Part shown: piece by piece, positions 1 to 5,678 of the stretch
Layout of the letters: each line of letters opens with the position of its first letter
How positions within the stretch are numbered: position 1 is the stretch's first letter
Assembly: GCA_000432335.1 (NCBI GenBank)
Contig: HF995397.1
Coordinates: 1 to 6,335, forward strand
Reading direction: 5' to 3'
Source of the DNA: Firmicutes bacterium CAG:646
GTDB taxonomy: Bacteria; Bacillota; Clostridia; Lachnospirales; Lachnospiraceae
Length of the DNA: 6,335 bases
Translations under genes and position numbers: made by a program
Notes under the pieces: model-generated
Database searches by the model: none
Told to the model about the DNA's origin: nothing
Seen by the model: only the letters and a program-made list of their open reading frames with translations

Positions 1-399
1 TATTACAAAGCGCTGAATACTGCTTTGCTTCTGGGAGTCTTTGGAGTGGCCACTGTGATGATTGCATTGGTGATTCTGTGGAATATTCACATGTCGGCAT
101 TTGACCAGGAAAGAGGGCGTCTTGGCGTATTACAGGCTTTAGGTGTAACAAACAGGGAGATTGCTCTGCGGTATCTGGGAAAAGGGATAAAGACCGGAGT
201 GATTTCTCTTCTGCTCGCACATCTTTGTCTGGGAGCAGTCATCCTTCTTACTGCAGGGGGCTTTCGTGGGCTGTCGGGATATCCCTGGGGGCTTCATGTG
301 TTGGTATGTTTGGGATATTTTATACTGGTGGCGGCAGTGGGCTGCGGACCGATATGGGAACTTAAGAAATATACACCGAATGAAAACATAAATGTTTAA
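1..399 (+). CDS. FtsX-like ABC transporter permease, C-terminal end (partial)
   Basis: The frame is open from the first base of the window, so the gene starts upstream and only its last 132 codons are here. The TTG at 25 is not a credible start. Three hydrophobic segments are visible, at roughly residues 9-27, 67-85 and 97-115 of the fragment. Between the first two sits a cytoplasmic stretch with the FtsX-family signature of the type ERGRLGVLQALGVTNREI, the coupling region that contacts the ATPase in MacB/FtsX/LolCDE-type transporters. The protein ends in a short charged tail. Known for the family: these permeases do not pump through a classical channel. They couple cytoplasmic ATP hydrolysis to work on extracytoplasmic substrates such as peptides, lipoproteins or cell-wall enzymes. 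The next gene, a MacB-type ATPase, starts 28 bases downstream and is the obvious partner. The substrate cannot be told from this fragment. Confidence 0.88.
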   Translation, partial: YYKALNTALLLGVFGVATVMIALVILWNIHMSAFDQERGRLGVLQALGVTNREIALRYLGKGIKTGVISLLLAHLCLGAVILLTAGGFRGLSGYPWGLHVLVCLGYFILVAAVGCGPIWELKKYTPNENINV

Positions 400-410
400 C
401 CGGAAAAACG

Positions 411-417
411 GGGAGGG
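411..417 (+). promoter_or_regulatory. Ribosome binding site deciding the ATPase start
   Basis: GGGAGGG lies 10 bases before ATG 428 and inside the reading frame that would begin at ATG 392. This favours 428 as the translation start. Confidence 0.6.
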
Positions 418-427
418 AACAGATGTT

Positions 428-1111
428 ATGGAAATTGTGTTAAAGGCAGAAAAACTGGAAAAGACTTATGGGATGGGAGCTTTGAGCGTCCATGCGCTGA
501 AAGGTATCGATCTTGAGATTGAAAAAGGCATATTTTATGCGATCATCGGAAAAAGCGGTTCAGGAAAATCTACATTGCTGCACCTTTTAGGCGGGCTGGA
601 TAAAAGTACCGGCGGACATATTTATCTGGAAGGGAAAAATATGTCCGAGCTTAAGGAACGGGATCTGGCTCTTATGCGCAGGAGAAGGATTGGATTTGTG
701 TTCCAGTCCTACAATCTTTTGGAAGAACATACGGTTTTGGAAAATATTTTGCTGCCTGTGGATCTGGACGGAAAGAAGCCGGATATGGAATATATCGATC
801 AGGTGATCGATGCCCTGGAGATTCGGGAGAAGCTTGACTACTATCCGGATGAGCTTTCCGGAGGACAGAGGCAGAGGGTGGCGATCGCCCGGGCGCTTGC
901 CCCAAAGCCGGCGATCATTTTGGCCGATGAGCCCACAGGAAATCTGGACGATAAAACAACAGGGGAAGTCATTGCGCTGCTGAAAAAATCAGCTCGGGCA
1001 TTTCACCAGACGATTGTTTTGATTACCCATGATCTTGAACTGGCGAAACAGGCAGATGTGGTGATTACGATTGCTGATGGGCGGATCGTGTCGATTGATA
1101 GTGATAAATGA
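428..1111 (+). CDS. MacB/LolD-type ABC transporter ATP-binding protein
   Basis: A 227-residue ATPase, the usual size for the family, that energises an FtsX-type permease at the inner face of the membrane. Visible motifs: Walker A GKSGSGKST (41-49), Q-loop FQSYNLL (92-98), ABC signature LSGGQRQ (143-149), Walker B ending LADEPTGNLD (165-174, including the D-loop) and the switch histidine in THD (200-202). The GGLDKSTGG segment after Walker A and the EPTGNLD box are typical of the MacB/LolD/FtsE branch. I chose ATG 428 because GGGAGGG (411-417) lies 10 bases before it and the family normally starts just before this point. An in-frame ATG at 392 would add 12 residues and overlap the permease stop, but it has no ribosome binding site. 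The order permease then ATPase is the reverse of the commonest arrangement. No terminator is visible after the gene. Confident of the family; the substrate is unknown. Confidence 0.93.
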   Translation: MEIVLKAEKLEKTYGMGALSVHALKGIDLEIEKGIFYAIIGKSGSGKSTLLHLLGGLDKSTGGHIYLEGKNMSELKERDLALMRRRRIGFVFQSYNLLEEHTVLENILLPVDLDGKKPDMEYIDQVIDALEIREKLDYYPDELSGGQRQRVAIARALAPKPAIILADEPTGNLDDKTTGEVIALLKKSARAFHQTIVLITHDLELAKQADVVITIADGRIVSIDSDK

Positions 1112-1187
1112 TTATTTGGTTTTTATAAAACTATCATTAGACAAATTGTTTTAAGAGATATTGTTGGTTCGATAGATAAGAGGGTAA
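1112..1187 (+). promoter_or_regulatory. AT-rich leader of the exporter gene with ribosome binding site and weak promoter-like elements
   Basis: These 76 bases separate the ATPase gene from the exporter. AAGAGGG (1178-1184) is a ribosome binding site three bases before ATG 1188. A TATCAT (1132-1137) resembles a -10 box but has no good -35 at the right distance. TAGACA (1138-1143) resembles a -35 box, with only a poor TATTGT (1159-1164) 15 bases further on. No terminator hairpin is seen, so the exporter could be read through from the upstream genes or could have its own weak promoter. The ribosome binding site is convincing; the promoter is not. The shift to AT-rich DNA begins here. Confidence 0.4.
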
Positions 1188-3002
1188 ATGCAAAAGATTA
1201 AATTATATATAAAAAAAAGTAGGGATATATTTAAAAATATTAAATACTGTTTATATCTTTCAACACAGGCATCTATTTACTTTACGATAGTTCGTTTACT
1301 AGCAAAGATTTTACTTGCATTTTTTCCATTAGGAATAACGTGGTGTACTAAATATTTAATTGATACTATTTCTCAAAATCACAGTATAAATATTAATATG
1401 GTATGCACAGGGATTGGGGGATATGGTTTATTTTCAATAGCTACTTTATTAATGCAAAAAATAAACAGTTATGTAACGGCATTGCATACGGATAAATTAA
1501 ATCATTTATTAGAAAAAGTAATGATGAATAAAGCGATTCTTGCGGAAATAGAGTTATTTGACAATCCGGAATATTATAATCGATTTCAAAACACAAAAAA
1601 AGATATCTATACTATAGGGGATGCAATATGGAATATAATTGATTTGTTTAGTATGATTATTTCTGTTTGCGGAAGTGGCTGGATTTTATGGAAATTAAAT
1701 CCTTTGGTCAGCATATTGATTTGTGTATTATCGATTCCAGCGGTGTGTCAAGATTATCATTACACACGCATTTTATATGATTGGGAATGTGGAAATGTAG
1801 ATAATGAGAGGAAAAGAAATTATTTATATACTTTAGCAACAGAGAAAACTTATGCACAAGAGTTACGATTATATAACATAGGAGAAGGTATAACAGAAAG
1901 ATATCAGCAGTTATGGAACAAATATATTGGAAATAAGGTGTCTATTATAAAAAGTAATACGTGGAAAAACCTAATACTTTTATTCCCGATAGAAATTTGC
2001 AAATTAGGCATTATAGCATATATAGTATACGAGATTCTAAAAGGGAAATGTACACTTGGAGACTTTTCGTTATATATTGGTGCAATGGGACAAATGGTTA
2101 ATAGTATGTATGTTATGATTAATTCATTGGCATTGGTTGGCGAAAATCAAATGAAAATTGAAAATGTGGAAGGTTTTTATCGCTTTTGTTCTAAAAAGAT
2201 GTATGAGGGGAATAGAACACTGAATGGGGATGTTGAGATACGCTTTGAGCATGTTTATTTTTCGTATCCTGGAACAGAAAAAAATATATTAAATGATGTG
2301 AATTTTATAATTCATTCAGGTGAACGTGTTGCATTAGTAGGCACAAATGGTTCGGGAAAATCCACAATTATCAAGTTATTACTCCGATTTTATGATGTAA
2401 CAGATGGAAGAATTTTGTTAAATAATATCCCTATTAAAGAATATAGCCGTACGGAAATTAGAAGACATTTTAGTGTGTTGTTTCAAGAATTTGTAACATA
2501 TGCATTTACATTAGAAGAAAACATAAAGATAGAAGAAGCAATGGGGAGAAAAAAAGAAAGTTGTAAAAATATAAAAGAGGAAAAAAATGAATATAAAAAA
2601 GTAATAAAAGAGAGTGGCATAAGGGAAATATTGAATAAGTTGCCTGAAAAAGATAAAACTTACATAACACGTAGGTTTAATGAGCGAGGAGCAGAACTCT
2701 CAAGGGGACAATATCAGAAACTTGCTCTTGCTAGAGCGTTATACCGAAAAGGGGATATAGTTTTGTTGGATGAACCGTCTTCTGCTTTGGATCCTAATGC
2801 AGAATATGAGATTTTTCGAGCAATGGATAAATATTGTCGAAAAAAGATGATGCTATTTGTTACGCACCGTTTAGATAATGTGAGATTTGCAGATAAAATT
2901 ATTTATTTAGAAGATGGTAAAGTAGAAAGTATAGGAACAGAGGAGGAGCTTTTGCGAAATGGAAGTGGCTATGCAAAACTTTGGAAAATTTCTCATTTAT
3001 AG
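1188..3002 (+). CDS. Fused permease-ATPase ABC exporter (peptide/lantibiotic-exporter-like)
   Basis: A 604-residue half-transporter expected to work as a homodimer in the cytoplasmic membrane. The N-terminal half carries hydrophobic segments at about 30-52, 74-90, 147-168, 172-188, 262-284 and 290-315. The motif QELRLYNIGEGITERY (224-239) is of the kind found in exporters linked to peptide natural products. The C-terminal ATPase domain shows Walker A GTNGSGKST (385-393), Q-loop Q433, signature LSRGQ (504-508; the canonical third residue is Gly), Walker B IVLLDEP (524-530), D-loop SALD (532-535) and the switch histidine H560. A lysine/glutamate-rich insertion lies at about 449-474, between the Q-loop and the signature. 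There is no N-terminal C39 peptidase, so it is not a self-processing bacteriocin exporter. The gene is far more AT-rich than its neighbours, with many ATA, AGA and TTA codons, which suggests horizontal transfer. No precursor peptide, modification enzyme or regulator lies beside it in this window, so the cargo is unknown. An intact, probably functional gene. Confidence 0.92.
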   Translation: MQKIKLYIKKSRDIFKNIKYCLYLSTQASIYFTIVRLLAKILLAFFPLGITWCTKYLIDTISQNHSININMVCTGIGGYGLFSIATLLMQKINSYVTALHTDKLNHLLEKVMMNKAILAEIELFDNPEYYNRFQNTKKDIYTIGDAIWNIIDLFSMIISVCGSGWILWKLNPLVSILICVLSIPAVCQDYHYTRILYDWECGNVDNERKRNYLYTLATEKTYAQELRLYNIGEGITERYQQLWNKYIGNKVSIIKSNTWKNLILLFPIEICKLGIIAYIVYEILKGKCTLGDFSLYIGAMGQMVNSMYVMINSLALVGENQMKIENVEGFYRFCSKKMYEGNRTLNGDVEIRFEHVYFSYPGTEKNILNDVNFIIHSGERVALVGTNGSGKSTIIKLLLRFYDVTDGRILLNNIPIKEYSRTEIRRHFSVLFQEFVTYAFTLEENIKIEEAMGRKKESCKNIKEEKNEYKKVIKESGIREILNKLPEKDKTYITRRFNERGAELSRGQYQKLALARALYRKGDIVLLDEPSSALDPNAEYEIFRAMDKYCRKKMMLFVTHRLDNVRFADKIIYLEDGKVESIGTEEELLRNGSGYAKLWKISHL

Positions 3003-3103
3003 TACAAAAAAATGGTATATGACCTTGTTAATTGCAGTAAGCCAATGATATGTAGATCGTAGATATATTTAGTCTTACAGTTTTTCTTGTGTTTGCTAAT
3101 TTT

Positions 3104-3146
3104 ACACCATATTGCAATTCTACTACAAATTTGAATATCGTGGTGT
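3104..3146. repeat. Imperfect inverted repeat
   Basis: ACACCA (3104-3109) pairs with TGGTGT (3141-3146). TATT (3110-3113) pairs with AATA (3134-3137) across a three-base bulge. AATT (3116-3119) pairs with AATT (3128-3131) after a two-by-two mismatch. Altogether 14 pairs close on a loop of 8 bases. No T-run follows on either strand next to the stem, so it is not a typical terminator. It may be a regulatory structure or the remnant of a mobile-element end. Confidence 0.4.
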
Positions 3147-3155
3147 ATACATCAC
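3140..3155. promoter_or_regulatory. Near-perfect 16-base palindrome, possible operator
   Basis: GTGGTGTATACATCAC is symmetrical about 3147/3148 in seven of eight base pairs, with only G3143/T3152 not complementary. The TGTATACA core resembles operators of some GntR-type repressors in general form. It sits about 90 bases before the likely DUF3160 start and overlaps a possible -10 (TATACA). No regulator gene is in the window, so the role is inferred only. Confidence 0.3.
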
Positions 3156-3227
3156 AAAAAACCATAGCATTTCCCTCCCCAGTCTGTTAAGATGGAAGAA
3201 AGTAAATCTGCAAACAGGTCATTTTTC

Positions 3228-3236
3228 AGAAGGGGG
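3228..3236 (+). promoter_or_regulatory. Ribosome binding site supporting ATG 3237
   Basis: AGAAGGGGG runs directly up to ATG 3237, so the AGAAGG core is three bases from the start. The earlier in-frame ATG at 3192 has no purine-rich site in front of it. Spacing is tight, so this is supportive rather than decisive. Confidence 0.5.
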
Positions 3237-5084
3237 ATGAAGATTATTTTTTGCTCAAAATGTGGAAACAAATTAGATGAGGATGTAAAGTTTTGTCCGG
3301 TTTGTGGCGAGCCCACAGGAAAGGAAGGCGAAACCGGCCAGGAACCGCCGATATACGGAAGCGGCAGTTATGGGACGCCCACACCGCAGCCGCCCCGGAA
3401 GCCGAAGAAGAGGGGTATTCTGGCGTTAGGTATCGCAGCCGGATGTCTGTCGGTGGTTCTGGTGGGCGTGATCGGTATGATCGTGCTGGGAGTTACAAAG
3501 AAAGAGGACTCTTCCGGGGAGTATGCAGATGCCGTGGAATATCAGGAGGAGACGAAAGAGGAGAGGGCGGAGGACGCTTCTGCCGAAGGGGCGGAGAATG
3601 AAGAGAAGGATTCCAAGGTTCCTGAAGTTACTCCGTTGAAGCGACCATCGTTTATGAGTTTTTCAGAGGAAATTACTGCGGAGGCGATGTCTGCAAAAGT
3701 GAAAGAGTATTCCGTAGAGAAGGATCTGGCGAATGTGTATAACAGGAAGCAGCTTTTTCCGAATGAAGAGGATGAGAGGATTAAACTGCTTGCCAAAAAT
3801 CTGTTTTTGGTAGAGCCCGGGTATAACAAAGAGTTTTATGAAACGTACGAGCATAACCGTTATTCCGTGTATCCCAGTTTTGTGACAGTGGATTCCATGA
3901 TGCACACATATCATCTGTATTTTAGCTATCTGATGAAAAAAACGGAACGGGATTATCTTTCTGAGACTTTGGCGGAATTAAGCGAAGCTATGCTGGAAAA
4001 TAGTGTGGAGCAGTACGAAGAGCTGCGGGGCAGCGAATGGGAAGAGGCTGCCATGAGAAATGTGGCTTTTTTCAGTGTGGGAGCATATCTTCAGAATGAA
4101 AAAGTGAAGATACCGGAGGAAGTTTCCGGGATGGTGTCTCAGGAGCTGCAGAATATTATGGATGCATCCGGCATTATTGAATCAGCGCTGATGAATACCA
4201 GGGTTGATTATTCTCAGTTTAAGCCCCGGGGTTACTATGAAGGGGACGAGCGGCTGGAACAGTATTTCCGGGCGATGATGTGGTATGGACAGATTGGATT
4301 TAAGCAGTCGGAAGAGGAAATGGATCGAAGCGCTTTGCTGATCACACTGGCGTTGGAAGATGAAGCTTTTAATCAGTGGGAGGCTATTTATTCGGTAACT
4401 TCTTTCTTCGCAGGAGCCAGCGACGATCTCACTTATTATGAGTATTTTCCGGCTGTTGAGGCAGCTTATGGGAAAGATCCTGAGGCGGAAGCCCTTGTGG
4501 GAAATACGGAAGGATGGGAGACATTTCGAGAGCTTACTGCCCGTATGGAAGCTCCGGCGATCAATTCTCTCCCGGTAATGGATGATGAAGATCCCGGTAC
4601 GCAGGCAACAGAGGAAAATAAAGGATTCCGGTTTATGGGTCAGCGTTTTACTATTGATGCGGCGATTTTTCAGCAGTTGATCTATGAAAATGTGCAGGAA
4701 AACAGCCAGGGCGGCAAACGGATGCTTCCTGATGTGCTGGATGTGGCTGCGGCGCTTGGTTCTGATGCTGCGTACTCCATTTTGGAAGAGCAGGGAGATA
4801 CAGATTATGAAAATTACCCGGAACAGATGGAAGTTCTGCGGGAAGGATTTGAAAATGCCCCGGAAACTATCTGGAGCGCCAGTCTTTATTCCGGCTGGCT
4901 GCATACGCTGACGCCGCTTCTGGAAGAAAAGGGAGAAGGTTATCCGGCGTTCATGCAGAGTGAACAGTGGGCGAAGAAGAATCTGGAAAGTTTTGCAGGA
5001 AGTTATACGGAATTGAAGCATGATACTGTTTTGTACGCAAAACAGGTAATGGCGGAAATGGGAGGCGGAGAGATTCCAGACTGA
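3237..5084 (+). CDS. Zinc-ribbon, membrane-anchored DUF3160 protein, main part, ended by an in-frame TGA
   Basis: Function is not known for DUF3160. From ATG 3237 this part has 615 residues. A zinc ribbon comes first: C6-x2-C9 and C20-x2-C23, in the common form FCSKCG...FCPVCG. A Pro/Gly-rich linker and a basic patch RKPKKR (54-59) precede one membrane helix (about 60-86). The topology is therefore ribbon in the cytoplasm, remainder outside. An acidic linker (about 89-128) leads to the DUF3160 domain, from about 145 to the end. Landmarks I recognise are YPSFVTVDSMMHTYHLYF (212-229), FKPRGYYEGDERLEQYFRAM (328-347), FRFMGQRFTID (464-474), LPDVLDVAAALGS (497-509) and YTELKHDTVLYAKQ (590-603). 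The stop at 5082-5084 falls before the family's C-terminal part, which continues in the same frame. Start choice: zinc-ribbon proteins usually begin just before the first Cys pair, and a ribosome binding site precedes 3237. ATG 3192 would add 15 residues. Either a truncated gene or one read through its TGA. Confidence 0.85.
   Translation: MKIIFCSKCGNKLDEDVKFCPVCGEPTGKEGETGQEPPIYGSGSYGTPTPQPPRKPKKRGILALGIAAGCLSVVLVGVIGMIVLGVTKKEDSSGEYADAVEYQEETKEERAEDASAEGAENEEKDSKVPEVTPLKRPSFMSFSEEITAEAMSAKVKEYSVEKDLANVYNRKQLFPNEEDERIKLLAKNLFLVEPGYNKEFYETYEHNRYSVYPSFVTVDSMMHTYHLYFSYLMKKTERDYLSETLAELSEAMLENSVEQYEELRGSEWEEAAMRNVAFFSVGAYLQNEKVKIPEEVSGMVSQELQNIMDASGIIESALMNTRVDYSQFKPRGYYEGDERLEQYFRAMMWYGQIGFKQSEEEMDRSALLITLALEDEAFNQWEAIYSVTSFFAGASDDLTYYEYFPAVEAAYGKDPEAEALVGNTEGWETFRELTARMEAPAINSLPVMDDEDPGTQATEENKGFRFMGQRFTIDAAIFQQLIYENVQENSQGGKRMLPDVLDVAAALGSDAAYSILEEQGDTDYENYPEQMEVLREGFENAPETIWSASLYSGWLHTLTPLLEEKGEGYPAFMQSEQWAKKNLESFAGSYTELKHDTVLYAKQVMAEMGGGEIPD
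5082..5084 (+). other. In-frame TGA interrupting the DUF3160 reading frame
   Basis: The codons read GAG ATT CCA GAC TGA GAT GAC AGA GGC TAT GTG, giving EIPD-stop-DDRGYV. The frame on both sides is the same (3237 and 5100 differ by a multiple of three), so this is a single-codon interruption and not a frameshift. A one-base change from TGG (Trp), CGA (Arg) or GGA (Gly) would create it. Confidence 0.9.
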
Positions 5085-5092
5085 GATGACAG

Positions 5093-5108
5093 AGGCTATG
5101 TGGAGCCT
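5093..5108 (+). other. Short hairpin just after the in-frame TGA
   Basis: AGGCT (5093-5097) pairs with AGCCT (5104-5108) around the six-base loop ATGTGG, starting eight bases after the TGA. It is a small five-pair stem in coding sequence and may be chance. It is noted because stop-codon recoding signals lie in this position. Confidence 0.25.
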
Positions 5109-5678
5109 GAAGTAGAAGTCTGGTCCAGATTTGCGCAGCTTGCTTCCAAAACGATGCAGGGACTGAAGACGTACGGGCTTTTAAGTGAAGAGGATGAAAC
5201 GAATCTGAAACGGCTGCAGGAGATGGCGGAACAGTTTCTTACTATGTCCCAGAAAGAATTAAAAAATGAACTTCTGACAGATGAGGAATATGAGTTGATC
5301 CGCAATTATGGCGGTAATCTGGAACATTTCTGGCTGGAAGCCTTTCAAGATGAAGGAGAAGATATCCGAAGCGGTGATTTTCCGGCGGCAATCGTGACAG
5401 ATATCGCCACAGATCCGAATGGAAGCTGTCTGGAAGTGGGAACAGGCAATCCATCGACGATTTATGTGGTTGTTCCCATCGATGGGGAATTACATATTTG
5501 TGTGGGAGCGGTGTATTCTTTCTATCAGTTTGAGCAGCCATTGGCTGAGCGTCTCACAGACAGTGAATGGAGGCAGATGATGGGAATTGCCGTGAAAGAA
5601 GATGGAACTTATAATTTTGATGCGCCGGTGGATGCTCCGGAATGGACCCGGTCTTATCGTTATGAATATGAGTATTAG
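5100..5678 (+). CDS. C-terminal part of the DUF3160 protein, downstream of the in-frame TGA
   Basis: This is the direct continuation of the preceding DUF3160 frame. Sequence from 5085 already reads DDRGYVEPEVEVWSRF, which matches the family's usual region before its C-terminal helices. Further on come a segment with VTDIATDPNGSCLEVGTGNP (about 96-115 counted from GTG 5100) and YVVVPIDGELHICVGAVYSF, both expected near the end of DUF3160 proteins. Without the TGA the whole gene (3237-5678) would encode 813 residues, a normal length for the family. As a separate gene the first available start is GTG 5100, with AGAGG (5091-5095) four bases before it. That would give 192 residues lacking the first conserved residues and any export signal, so it would stay in the cytoplasm away from its other half. 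I consider it a fragment or a readthrough product rather than an independent gene. No further stops or frameshifts occur, so any inactivation is recent. Confidence 0.65.
   Translation: MEPEVEVWSRFAQLASKTMQGLKTYGLLSEEDETNLKRLQEMAEQFLTMSQKELKNELLTDEEYELIRNYGGNLEHFWLEAFQDEGEDIRSGDFPAAIVTDIATDPNGSCLEVGTGNPSTIYVVVPIDGELHICVGAVYSFYQFEQPLAERLTDSEWRQMMGIAVKEDGTYNFDAPVDAPEWTRSYRYEYEY

Larger units (their letters stand above)
3003..3236. other. AT-rich intergenic region between the exporter and the DUF3160 gene
   Basis: No clear gene lies here. The exporter has no recognisable intrinsic terminator. The stretch contains an imperfect inverted repeat (3104-3146), a 16-base near-palindrome (3140-3155), and a possible 45-codon ORF on the reverse strand (3165 down to 3028) preceded by a strong purine-rich motif. 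Promoter-like elements for the DUF3160 gene are weak. TTGCAA (3112-3117) with TATCGT (3136-3141) at 18-base spacing is one candidate. TATACA (3146-3151), inside the palindrome, is another possible -10. If translation of the DUF3160 gene starts at 3192 rather than 3237, the last 45 bases are coding. Confidence 0.5.

Noticed and set aside
25..399. Complete small gene starting at TTG 25
   Set aside because: The frame is open to base 1 and the protein is the C-terminal end of an FtsX-type permease; the start lies upstream of the window.
392..427. Extra N-terminal 12 codons of the ATPase from ATG 392
   Set aside because: No ribosome binding site before 392, while GGGAGGG lies before ATG 428, where the family normally starts.
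794..811. Palindrome ATCGATC-AGGT-GATCGAT in the ATPase gene
   Set aside because: Falls within conserved coding sequence with no sign of a regulatory role; likely a chance result of Asp and Ile codons.
3012..3062. Short + strand peptide of 16 codons just after the exporter, as a possible exporter cargo
   Set aside because: No ribosome binding site, no leader or double-glycine motif, and too short to support.
3192..3236. Start of the DUF3160 gene at ATG 3192
   Set aside because: No purine-rich site precedes it, and zinc-ribbon proteins normally begin next to the first Cys pair. Not excluded, only less likely.
4182..5021. Long reverse-strand open frame of 279 codons
   Set aside because: It lies wholly antisense to the well-supported DUF3160 gene, and its protein is rich in Arg, His, Phe and Ser with no recognisable domain, as expected for a shadow frame.
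5082..5084. UGA read as tryptophan through a variant genetic code
   Set aside because: TGA ends the ATPase gene (1109-1111) and the tryptophan-rich gene (6271-6273), and Trp is written TGG throughout. A global code change does not fit.
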